A DNA stretch of 64,000 nt, taken from Teichococcus aerophilus. GTDB lineage: Bacteria > Pseudomonadota > Alphaproteobacteria > Acetobacterales > Acetobacteraceae. A program made the translations under genes and the position numbers. The stretch is taken from assembly GCF_014490485.1 (NCBI RefSeq), contig NZ_JACTVA010000016.1, positions 1 to 64,000 on the forward strand, written 5' to 3'. The stretch's first letter is position 1, and each line of letters begins with the position of its first letter. Positions 43,750 through 51,320 of this stretch are shown piece by piece. The notes beneath the pieces were generated by a model. The model did no database searches. It was not told the DNA's origin and saw only the letters and a list, made by a program, of their open reading frames with translations.

Positions 43750-45288
43750 TCAGGCCGCCCGGCGGCGACGGCGGCGCAGGAACTCCCGCAGGTCGAAGGC
43801 ACCCAGGGCCATGGTGGCGCCGAAGTAGCTGACCAGCCCTAGCCCAACCAGCCCGCCAAGGCCCAGGAAGCGCCACAGGCCCGTGGCGGGGAAGATGACG
43901 GCCGCCAGGCCCCACAGGATGGCGCCCATGGCCACGGCAGCCCCCAGCAGGCGCCAGGCGTTGCGGCGCAGTTGGCGGTCCGCCACCCACTGCCCGCGGC
44001 GGGCCAGCATGAAGGCCAGCATGCCCGCATTGGCCCAGGAGGAGAGCGAGGTGGCCAGCGCGATGCCGACATGCTGCAGATGCGGCGTCAGCAACAGGTT
44101 GAGGCACAGATTGAACGCCACGGTGATGATGCCGATCTTCACCGGCGTCGCCGTATCGCCACGGGCGAAGAAGCCGGGGGCCAGCGACTTGATCAGCACG
44201 AAGGCCGGTAGCCCGGCGGCGTAGGCGGCCAGGGCCGGCGCGGTCTGCGCCACCTTCTCCGCCGTGAAGGCGCCGCGCTGGAACAGCACGGCGATGATCG
44301 GCTCCGCGGTCACGATCAGGGCGATGGCGGCCGGCAGCGTCAGCGCCAGGGACAACTCGATCCCGCGGTTCATGCTGCGGTGGGCGGAGAGCGCCTTGCC
44401 CGAGCGCAACTGGCGGGAGAGCACCGGCAGCAACGCCGTGCTCATCGCGGCACCGACGACGCCGAGCGGCAGCTGCGCCAGCCGGTCCGCGTAGTTCAGG
44501 TAGCTGATGGCGCCCGCCGGCAGCCAGGAGGCGATGAACATGTCGATGGCGAGATTCAGCTGCGTCACGCTGGCACCCAGCACCCCCGGCACCATGCGGC
44601 GCAGCACCTGCTTGGCGTCCTCGGTGATGCGCGGGAAGGACACCAGCGGGAAGCCGAGCCCGACCTTGTAGGCGGCCCACACCACCACGCCGAGCTGCAG
44701 GATACCGGAAACCATGGTGCCCCAGGCCAGCGCGTGCGCCGGCGTCGCCACGAAAGGCGTCAGCGCGAAGAGCGAGACGATGGCGCAGAGGTTGAACAGC
44801 AGCGGCGCCCCGGCGGCGAGGGCGAACTTGTCCGCCGCGTTCAGCACGCCGGAGACCAGCGCCGTCAGGCAGATGAACAGCAGATAGGGGAAGGTGATGC
44901 GCGACAGCTCCACCACCAGGTCGAAGCGCAGCGGCTCGTCCACCAGGCCGGGGGTCAGCACGGTCATGATCTGCGGCATGAACAGCATGCCCAGCACCAC
45001 CAGCAGGGAAAGCCACATCGCCATCAGCGTGGACATGCGCGCGGCCAGCATGCGCGCCTTGGCCGGGCCATCCAGCGTCAGCGCAGCCGTGAAGGCGGGG
45101 ACGAAGGCGGCGTTGAAGGCACCCTCGCCGAACAGGCGGCGGAACATGTTGGGCAACCGCAGCGCCAGGAAGAACGCATCGGCAATCGGCCCCGCACCCA
45201 GCATGGCGGCGATCAGCATGTCCCGCGCGAAGCCCAGGATGCGGCTGGCAAAGGTCCAGCCACCGATGGTCAGGATATTGCGGAGCAT
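43750..45288 (-). CDS. murJ: Lipid II flippase MurJ
   Basis: 512 residues, 14 predicted helices of the MOP superfamily; flips the peptidoglycan precursor lipid II to the periplasm. RNILTIGGWTFASRILGFAR and DMLIAAMLGAGPIADAFFLA open the protein with the conserved SRxxGFxRD motif; FRRLFGEGAFNAAFVP and PAAIALIVTAEPIIAVLFQRG are also typical. The normal central arginines are present. Ends with a basic tail REFLRRRRRRAA. It is monocistronic, with repeats both sides. Confidence 0.95.
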   Translation of the reverse strand: MLRNILTIGGWTFASRILGFARDMLIAAMLGAGPIADAFFLALRLPNMFRRLFGEGAFNAAFVPAFTAALTLDGPAKARMLAARMSTLMAMWLSLLVVLGMLFMPQIMTVLTPGLVDEPLRFDLVVELSRITFPYLLFICLTALVSGVLNAADKFALAAGAPLLFNLCAIVSLFALTPFVATPAHALAWGTMVSGILQLGVVVWAAYKVGLGFPLVSFPRITEDAKQVLRRMVPGVLGASVTQLNLAIDMFIASWLPAGAISYLNYADRLAQLPLGVVGAAMSTALLPVLSRQLRSGKALSAHRSMNRGIELSLALTLPAAIALIVTAEPIIAVLFQRGAFTAEKVAQTAPALAAYAAGLPAFVLIKSLAPGFFARGDTATPVKIGIITVAFNLCLNLLLTPHLQHVGIALATSLSSWANAGMLAFMLARRGQWVADRQLRRNAWRLLGAAVAMGAILWGLAAVIFPATGLWRFLGLGGLVGLGLVSYFGATMALGAFDLREFLRRRRRRAA

Positions 45289-45330
45289 GGGGTGGGCGAG
45301 GTCCTGCTTCTAACGGGATGGTCAGCCCGG

Positions 45331-45386
45331 GAAGGGCCCTGCCCCTTGGAACCCCGCCAGGGTGGAAAGTCCAGCCCGGACCCCGC
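45331..45386 (+). repeat. Solo end of family C repeat
   Basis: AAGGGCCCTGCCCCTT then CCAGGGTGGAAAGTCCAGCC and CGGACCCCGC, matching a family C forward end, about 40 bp upstream of murJ. No partner end is seen. Confidence 0.65.
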
Positions 45387-45432
45387 TTGGTCGGATGTCC
45401 TGGCTGGTGTGCTGGCAAGGCAGCAGTGGGGG

Positions 45433-45680
45433 AAGGCCGGGGAAAGAGTTCCCCGGACCCCTTCTTATCTTTTTACGAGTTTGGCGTGGTGCTGCAGGGC
45501 TGAGAGCGGACGCTGCTTGATGATTTTATCGATGGGCCACGCGGGCTGAACCCTCAGTCGCCGGAGGTCCTGGACCTCCGGCGCACCCAGCCGTGTTCCA
45601 GACCAAACCCCTCCGAAGCCACACAGGCAAAACGCGCAGAAAGAAAAGAAGGGGCCTGGGGAATTCTTTCCCCAGTCCTT
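45433..45680. mobile_element. Family A element upstream of murJ
   Basis: 248 bp: the left end AAGGCCGGGGAAAGAGTTCC is at 45433 and the inverted right end finishes at 45680. The core is CAGTCGCCGGAGGTCCTGGA followed by CCTCCGGCG. It lies between two minus-strand genes (murJ and secB). The neighbouring solo end at 45723-45780 belongs to the same family. Confidence 0.83.
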
Positions 45681-45722
45681 CTTCCTCGGCTCTCGAGCCC
45701 GCCATCGCATCAGGCGTCCGGT

Positions 45723-45780
45723 AAAACTCGCAAAAAGAAGATGGGTTCGGGGAGCGCCTTCCCCGGCCTTTTCGCTCTGA
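45723..45780 (+). repeat. Solo family A end downstream of secB
   Basis: AAACTCGCAAAAAGAAGATG then GGTTCGGGGAGCGCCTTCCC and CGGCCTT: the inverted form of a family A end. On the minus strand it gives hairpin plus T-tract about 50 bp after the secB stop. Confidence 0.7.
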
Positions 45781-45831
45781 GGCAGCAGGCTCAAGGGGGC
45801 TGACGACCCCCTTGGAGCCCGCCCCGTCACA

Positions 45832-46368
45832 TCAGGCGTTGGCGACCGGCGCGCCGGCGGCCGAGTTCTGGCCGCGGCGGCTCTGCCACAGGGCCACGAA
45901 GTCGATGGGGGAGAGCAGCACGGGCGGGAAGCCGCCGTCGCGCGTCACGTCCGCCAGGATGTTGCGGGCGAAGGGGAACAGCAGGCGCGGGCATTCCACC
46001 AGCAGCAGCGGCTCCACCATGTCGGGCTGCACGTTCAGGGTGAAGATGCCGCAATAGACCAGCTCGGCGATGAAGGCGGTCTGGCTGGCGCCGTTGATGT
46101 TCGCCTGGGCGTCGGCGCGGATCTGCAGCGACACCTCGTAGACATTGGCGCCTTCCTGCAGCGGGCGGGCCTGCACGTCCAGCGCCAGGTCGATGCGCGG
46201 CTGCTCGCGCAGAGTGGTGAAGATCTCCGGCGCGCCCGGCACCTCGAAGGAGAGGTCCTTGGTGTATTGCAGGTTCATCAGCAGCGGGCCGACGGGCTGG
46301 CCCTGGTTCGGCTGGCCTTCGAGAGCGCCGTTGACGCCATTGGGAAGCTGGTTCTGGTTGTCGGACAT
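45832..46368 (-). CDS. secB: Protein-export chaperone SecB
   Basis: 178 residues; tetrameric cytoplasmic chaperone that keeps preproteins unfolded and hands them to SecA. LMNLQYTKDLSFEVPGAPEIF (residues ~30-50), YEVSLQIRADAQ, AFIAELVYCGIFTL and CPRLLFPFARNILADVTRDGGFPP (the SecB signature, shown in part) are all present. An N-terminal Gln/Asn-rich stretch (~25 residues) is longer than in E. coli. The ATG at 46368 gives MSDNQNQLP. Confidence 0.95.
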   Translation of the reverse strand: MSDNQNQLPNGVNGALEGQPNQGQPVGPLLMNLQYTKDLSFEVPGAPEIFTTLREQPRIDLALDVQARPLQEGANVYEVSLQIRADAQANINGASQTAFIAELVYCGIFTLNVQPDMVEPLLLVECPRLLFPFARNILADVTRDGGFPPVLLSPIDFVALWQSRRGQNSAAGAPVANA

Positions 46369-46440
46369 GCGGGCCTCGCGGGGTCGGATGAGGGATGCGG
46401 TCGGATCAGGCGCGCGGGGTAGCACGCCCTCGGGCCGCTG

Positions 46441-47007
46441 TCAGGGATGCTTCCAGGAAATGGCCTCGGGCTCCGGCCCCGTCGGGTCGCAGCGCAGCCA
46501 CTGGCCGTTGGCGACCGATTGCCCGGTCATGGAGAGGATGAAGCCCCAATGGGAGACGACGACGGTATGCGCCCAGTCGTCCAGCGCGCTCATCTCCTGC
46601 CGGAACAGGCGGGCGCGGGCTTCCACCTGCTCGGCCGGTTCCTCGATGGCGGGCCACCAGACCTCGTCGATATGCGCCAGGTCGTGGTCCGGCCATTCCA
46701 GCGCCAGGGTGGTGCGGGGGGTGCCGATGTCGCAGGCGAAGGCGTAGCGCTCCCGCACCAGGGGCTGGATGGTCACGGGCAGGCCCAGCCGGCGGGCCAG
46801 GGGTGCCGCGGTCTGCATGGCGCGGGTGTAGGGGCTGGCGACGATGCGGCGGATCTCGCCGCCCGTCTCCGCCATCAGGGCTTCCGCCGCGGCTTCGGCC
46901 TGCTGGTGGCCGAGGTCGGTCAGCTTCGGGTCCTTGATGCCCGGGTCCCGGCGCGTCGCGGTGAAGTGCAGGTTGAATTCGCTTTGGCCGTGCCGCAACA
47001 GGATCAT
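46441..47007 (-). CDS. Histidine phosphatase family protein
   Basis: 188 residues of the phosphoglycerate-mutase-like superfamily. The catalytic motif LLRHGQSEFN starts at residue 3; VASPYTRAMQTAAPLA and VVVSHWGFILSMTGQS supply the second arginine and histidine. WWPAIEEPAEQVEARARLF is a variable segment. Substrate is not predictable: PGAM-type phosphatases act on sugars, nucleotides or proteins. It lies 72 bp upstream of secB on the same strand and may share its transcript. Confidence 0.88.
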   Translation of the reverse strand: MILLRHGQSEFNLHFTATRRDPGIKDPKLTDLGHQQAEAAAEALMAETGGEIRRIVASPYTRAMQTAAPLARRLGLPVTIQPLVRERYAFACDIGTPRTTLALEWPDHDLAHIDEVWWPAIEEPAEQVEARARLFRQEMSALDDWAHTVVVSHWGFILSMTGQSVANGQWLRCDPTGPEPEAISWKHP

Positions 47008-47214
47008 GGCAACTCCTCCGGTCTCTGCGGGTAGAGCAGATCAGGGGCGGGCGGAACAGCCCGCGGGCCTGGATTCCAGCGGCTGAAGCTGGGCATAACG
47101 GTGCGATTCCGCCTTTACGGCGTTACACCTGGGATGATCCGTCAACGGATGGCACCCTGTGCCGTTGCGGATGCGGGGTACGCGCCCTAAGTGTCGGAAC
47201 ATGAGGAGATTGCA

Positions 47215-47874
47215 ATGTCGGGCGCCTTTCCGGTCGATCTGATCCTGTTCGCGATGATCGCGGCCTTCCTGGTGCTGCGGCTGCGCAGCGTGCTGGGGCG
47301 CCGCCAGGGCTTCGAGCGGCCGCCGCAGGAGCAGCGTGCGCAGGCCGATGCGCTGCGCCCGGTGCCACGCGCGGTGCCCGATGCCATGCCGGCTGCCGCG
47401 GCCCGTGGCGTGCCGGATGCCCGCACGCCCGCCGGGCAGGGCCTGGCGCGGATCCGCCAGCAGGACCCGTCCTTCGACCCCTCCGCCTTCCTGGGCGGTG
47501 CCGAGGGCGCCTTCCGCATGATCGTGGAAGCCTTCGCCAACGGGGACCGGGAGACGCTGAAGAACCTGCTCTCCACCGAGACCTATGGCGGGTTCGAGCA
47601 GGCCATCTCGTCGCGGGAGGCCGCTGGTGAGCGCCAGCGCACCGAGATCCGCACGATCCAGGACATGGCGATCGAGGGTGCCGAGCTGCGTGGCTCGGTG
47701 GCTGAGGTGACGGTGCGCATCGTCTCCGACCAGATCAACATCACCACCGGCCCCGATGGGCAGGTGACGGCCGGGCATGATGGCGTGACCGAGATCATCG
47801 ACGTCTGGACCTTCCAGCGCGACCTGCAGACCCAGGACCCGACCTGGAAGCTGGTGGGCACCGGGGCGGCTTGA
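47215..47874 (+). CDS. Tim44/TimA-like domain protein
   Basis: 219 residues. A short N-terminal hydrophobic anchor (VDLILFAMIAAFLVLRLRSVLG, shown here as VDLILFAMIAAFLVLRL) precedes an Ala/Pro-rich linker and a C-terminal Tim44-like domain: GGAEGAFRMIVEAFANGDRE, LKNLLSTETYGGFEQAI and GVTEIIDVWTFQRDLQTQDP. Alphaproteobacterial homologues (TimA) are membrane-associated relatives of mitochondrial Tim44. AGGAG lies 9 bp before the ATG. It overlaps mltA by 4 bp (TTGA), and this pairing opposite secB is common in alphaproteobacteria. Confidence 0.88.
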   Translation: MSGAFPVDLILFAMIAAFLVLRLRSVLGRRQGFERPPQEQRAQADALRPVPRAVPDAMPAAAARGVPDARTPAGQGLARIRQQDPSFDPSAFLGGAEGAFRMIVEAFANGDRETLKNLLSTETYGGFEQAISSREAAGERQRTEIRTIQDMAIEGAELRGSVAEVTVRIVSDQINITTGPDGQVTAGHDGVTEIIDVWTFQRDLQTQDPTWKLVGTGAA

Positions 47875-48923
47875 TCCGCCCCGCTTTCGCCGCCGCCCTG
47901 CTGCTGGGGCTGGCGGCCTGCACCGAGCCGGCTCCCCGGACTGTTTCCGAACTTCCGGGTTGGGCCGAGGATGATCTGGCGGCCGCCGTGCCGCCCTTCC
48001 TCGCCGGTTGCCGCCCGCCCGCCATGCCCGCCGCACTCTGCGCCGAGGCGCGGGCCCTGCCGCCCGGTGACAACGCCGCCGCCCGCGCCTTCTTCGAGCG
48101 CCGCTTCACCCTGCGCCTGGCCGGCGAAGGCCTGATGACCGGCTACTACGAGCCGGAGATGCGCGGCGCCGCCGCCCCCTCCGCCACTTACGCCATTCCA
48201 CTGCACACTCGCCCGGCCGACCTCGTCGAAGTCGATCTCGGCCAGTTCGCCACGGATCTGCGTGGCCGCCGCACCGCCGGCCGCGTGCGGGATGGCCGGC
48301 TGGTGCCCTATGACGACCGTGCCGCCATCGAGGCCGGCAACGGCCCAGCCCTGCTCTGGCTGGCCGACCCGGTGGATCGGTTCTTCCTGCAGATCCAGGG
48401 CTCCGGCCGCGTGGTGCTGCCGGATGGCGGCGTCCGCCGCGTGGGCTTCGACGGGCAGAACGGCCGCGCCTATGTCCCCATCGGTCGCATCCTGGCCGAC
48501 CAGGGCGAGATCCCGCGCGAGCAGGTCTCGATGCAGACCATCCGCGCCTGGCTGGAAGCCGCCGGCCCGGAACGCGCCCAGGCGCTGATGGACCAGAACC
48601 CCTCCTACGTCTTCTTCCGCGAGGTGCCGGCCCGCGCCGACCAGGGCCCGACCGGCGCCCAGGGCGTGCCGCTGACGCCAATGCGTTCCATCGCCGTGGA
48701 CCGGACGGAGATCCCGCTGGGCAGCCCGGTCTGGATCGTCACCCGCCACCCGCTGACCGGGCAGGCCATGCGCCGGCTGGTCATGGCCCAGGATACCGGC
48801 GGCGCCATCCGCGGCCCGGCCCGCGCCGACCTGTTCTGGGGCTGGGGCGACACCGCCGGCCATGCCGCCGGGCCGATGAAGGAACCCTCCACGCTGTATG
48901 TGCTGGTGCCGGTCGGGTCCTGA
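47871..48923 (+). CDS. mltA: Membrane-bound lytic murein transglycosylase A
   Basis: 350 residues. A signal with lipobox LLGLAAC (Cys 16) makes it an outer-membrane lipoprotein that cleaves peptidoglycan to 1,6-anhydro products. MltA-domain sequences include GEGLMTGYYEPEMRG and YAIPLHTRPADLVEVDLGQF; LLWLADPVDRFFLQIQGSGR is the family core. The C-terminal 3D domain holds MAQDTGGAIRGPARADLFWG with the catalytic aspartate. Start is TTG at 47871, overlapping the preceding stop. A family A element begins 27 bp after the stop. Confidence 0.93.
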   Translation: MIRPAFAAALLLGLAACTEPAPRTVSELPGWAEDDLAAAVPPFLAGCRPPAMPAALCAEARALPPGDNAAARAFFERRFTLRLAGEGLMTGYYEPEMRGAAAPSATYAIPLHTRPADLVEVDLGQFATDLRGRRTAGRVRDGRLVPYDDRAAIEAGNGPALLWLADPVDRFFLQIQGSGRVVLPDGGVRRVGFDGQNGRAYVPIGRILADQGEIPREQVSMQTIRAWLEAAGPERAQALMDQNPSYVFFREVPARADQGPTGAQGVPLTPMRSIAVDRTEIPLGSPVWIVTRHPLTGQAMRRLVMAQDTGGAIRGPARADLFWGWGDTAGHAAGPMKEPSTLYVLVPVGS

Positions 48924-48949
48924 ACGGCGCTGTTGGTGGGGGGCAGGGG

Positions 48950-49193
48950 AAGGCCGGGGAAGGAATTCCCCGGTCCCCTTCTTTTTTCTGCGAGTTGGCG
49001 TTGGCGCTTCAGGACTGAGAGCGGACGCTCTTCGGTGACTTAAGATATGGGCACGCGGGCTGAACCCTCAGTCGCGGGAGGTCCAGGACCTCCGGCGCAC
49101 CCAGCCGTCTCTGAAACGCACTGCTTCAACAGCCACGCCAACCAGAAACTCGAAAAGAGAAGATGGGGTCCGGGGAATTCCTTCCCCGGCCTT
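48950..49193. mobile_element. Family A element between mltA and wzx
   Basis: Exactly 244 bp, with AAGGCCGGGGAAGGAATTCC at 48950 and the inverted end finishing at 49193, the last base of the wzx stop codon. The core is CAGTCGCGGGAGGTCCAGGA followed by CCTCCGGCG. Hairpin and T-tract (CCCCTTCTTTTTTCTGCGAG) face mltA. Confidence 0.88.
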
Positions 49194-50464
49194 CAGCCAG
49201 CTTCGGCGCGCAGCGTCACTCGGCGGCGGTGCCCCAGGGCTTGCAGCCCCTTCAGGACACCGTAGGCCAGCAGGGCCACCTGCACGCAGCCACCGATGAT
49301 GATGGCGACCAGCGCGCCGGGCGGGGCCAGCAGCCACAGCAGGGGCGGCATGGCGATGGCGCAGGTGATGGCGCCGCCGACTTCGGCGATGGCCAGGGAA
49401 CGCAGCCGGGCCAGGGATTGCAGCCCGGCCAGCCCGGCGACCCAGAAGCAGCTGATGGCCATGACCACCGACCACAGCAGCACCACGTTCTCCAGCCCGG
49501 CATAGCGGCCGGCGTAGAGCCAGGCACTGACCCACGGCCACAGCGCGGCGATGAGGCCGCCGAGCACCAGGGTGATGATGGCGGGCGCCGTGCCGCCCAG
49601 CACCAGCAGCTTCAGGAAGCCATGGGTGTCGCCGGCGTGGCGGCGGGAGGCCAGTGGGCCACGGGCGGCGGAGCCGAAAGCGCCTGCCAGAAGGGTGGCA
49701 GGGCGCAGCATGGTCTGCGCGGCGGTCAGCGTCGCCAGGGCCGGGGCGCCGAACCAGGCGAAGACCATGAAGATGTACAGGCGGGTGAAGGTCTCGTTGG
49801 CCATGCCGGCCAGCAGGGACCAGCCGGAGCGCCGGGCCAGCACCCGCCAGCGCCGGCGAGCGGAGGCGCTGAAATCAGCAGCGCCGGGGCCACAGAGGCG
49901 CAGGATGATGACGATGCCGGCGACGCCCTGGGAGAGGCCGTTGACCAGCAGCAGCAGCGGCACCGACGGCGGCGCGCCCAGCCAGGCCTCGGCCACCACC
50001 ACCGCCAGGACGGCGACGAAGGGCACAGCGGAGATGGCGGCGGCGGAGCCCATGTCCCCCCGTGCCGTGGCGACGGCGCGGGCATGCAGGCCGATGACGA
50101 TGCCGGGCACGAAGGCGGCGGCGGCGTAGAGGCCGAGCGGATGCCCCAGCAGCGGCACCACGGCGAGGGTGAGCAACGCGGCCAGCGCCGCCATGGTGAG
50201 GTTGGCGGAGAGGATGGCGCGTTCGGTGGCATAGCGGCCGGAGGTCGGCGGCAGGCGGTAGATATGCACCGAGGTGAAGGCGGTGATGAAGGTGCCGATG
50301 ACCAGCACCGTGTTGGCCCAGAACACATAGGTGCCAAGCTGCTCGGCCGAACCGCGGCGGATCAGCCACAGCGTGACGCCGAGGGAGAGCAGCGCGTTCA
50401 GCCCCTGGTCCGCGAAGGCCAGCACGTAGCGCAGCCCGCCTTTGCGGAAGAGCCGGGCGATCAT
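49193..50464 (-). CDS. Polysaccharide flippase (Wzx-like, MOP superfamily)
   Basis: 423 residues with ~12 predicted helices. It starts LFRKGGLRYVLAFADQGLNA, then LSLGVTLWLIRRGSAEQLGTYVF, a typical MOP N-terminus (residues given in two pieces). Predicted to flip undecaprenyl-linked repeat units to the periplasm. The ATG at 50464 gives MIARLFRKGG; the frame extends to 50689 but only as low-complexity sequence. About 120 bp separate it from the export-protein gene upstream, all on the minus strand. Low sequence conservation of this class means substrate cannot be read from it. Confidence 0.82.
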   Translation of the reverse strand: MIARLFRKGGLRYVLAFADQGLNALLSLGVTLWLIRRGSAEQLGTYVFWANTVLVIGTFITAFTSVHIYRLPPTSGRYATERAILSANLTMAALAALLTLAVVPLLGHPLGLYAAAAFVPGIVIGLHARAVATARGDMGSAAAISAVPFVAVLAVVVAEAWLGAPPSVPLLLLVNGLSQGVAGIVIILRLCGPGAADFSASARRRWRVLARRSGWSLLAGMANETFTRLYIFMVFAWFGAPALATLTAAQTMLRPATLLAGAFGSAARGPLASRRHAGDTHGFLKLLVLGGTAPAIITLVLGGLIAALWPWVSAWLYAGRYAGLENVVLLWSVVMAISCFWVAGLAGLQSLARLRSLAIAEVGGAITCAIAMPPLLWLLAPPGALVAIIIGGCVQVALLAYGVLKGLQALGHRRRVTLRAEAG

Positions 50465-50585
50465 GTCGCGCGGCCCATGGCGGGCGTGGCCCCGGGCGGA
50501 AGGGATGACAGCTTCGCCGTGCCCGACGGGGCCGGGCGGGTCATGCGGGCGGCCGTGGCCGCCTGGGGGGCGCCGCCCGCCATGC

Positions 50586-51320
50586 TCAGGGGTTGCTGCC
50601 CGGGTTGTTGCGGTTGATGGCGTAGGAGAAGGAGCGGGAGAAGGGGACGATCCGGTTGATCGCCTGGTCCACCCACTGCCCGACCTCACCCAGGCGGGAC
50701 CGTGGCACGAAGACGATGTCGCCCGAGGCCAGCGGCACGTCGGCTGCCAGGTCGGTGCCGGACATGAAGGCCTGCAGGTTCACCGTGCGCAGCATCGGCT
50801 GGTCGGTGGGGGAGCGGCGGATCAGCACGATCTGGTCCATGCGGGCGGATTCATCGACGCCGCCGGCCCGGGTGATGATCTCGGCGATGCCCTGGCGCCC
50901 GGTGAGCGGATAGGCGCCGGCCCGCTGCACGGAGCCGCCGACATACACGACGGCGGAGCCCGCTTCCTCCAGCCCCGTGGTGACGATCGGGTTGGTCAGC
51001 ACGCGGCGGGAGGCGGTAGAGACGGCCTGCTCCAGCTCCTCCGTCGTCAGGCCAGAGGCGACGACGCGGCCGGCGACGCGCAGGGACATGGCGCCGTCCG
51101 GGGCGATCAGGGAGGTCTCGTTCACTTCCGGCGTCAGCAGGAACTGCACCTTCACCCGGTCGCCCGGCCCGAAGCGGTAGGGGGCCGGCGCGTCCGTCCA
51201 GGTCGCGAAACCTTCCGGCATGCGCTCGGTGATGCGGATGGACTGGGTGGTGGAGAAATTGTCGGTGCCGGACGCGCAGGCGGAAACCGAGAGCATCGCG
51301 GCAAGCAGAAGAAAGCGCAT
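50586..51320 (-). CDS. Polysaccharide export lipoprotein (Wza/GumB-type)
   Basis: 244 residues. Signal with lipobox LSVSAC (Cys 15). The PES domain follows: YRFGPGDRVKVQFLLTPEVN (residues ~48-67) and LIAPDGAMSLRVAGRVVASG; a SLBB domain VVYVGGSVQRAGAYPLTG and LASGDIVFVPRSRLGEVG complete it. It forms the outer-membrane export channel for polysaccharide together with the Wzc-type protein encoded immediately upstream (1-bp overlap). Shorter than Wza (one SLBB domain, no long C-terminal amphipathic helix), hence GumB-like. Confidence 0.88.
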   Translation of the reverse strand: MRFLLLAAMLSVSACASGTDNFSTTQSIRITERMPEGFATWTDAPAPYRFGPGDRVKVQFLLTPEVNETSLIAPDGAMSLRVAGRVVASGLTTEELEQAVSTASRRVLTNPIVTTGLEEAGSAVVYVGGSVQRAGAYPLTGRQGIAEIITRAGGVDESARMDQIVLIRRSPTDQPMLRTVNLQAFMSGTDLAADVPLASGDIVFVPRSRLGEVGQWVDQAINRIVPFSRSFSYAINRNNPGSNP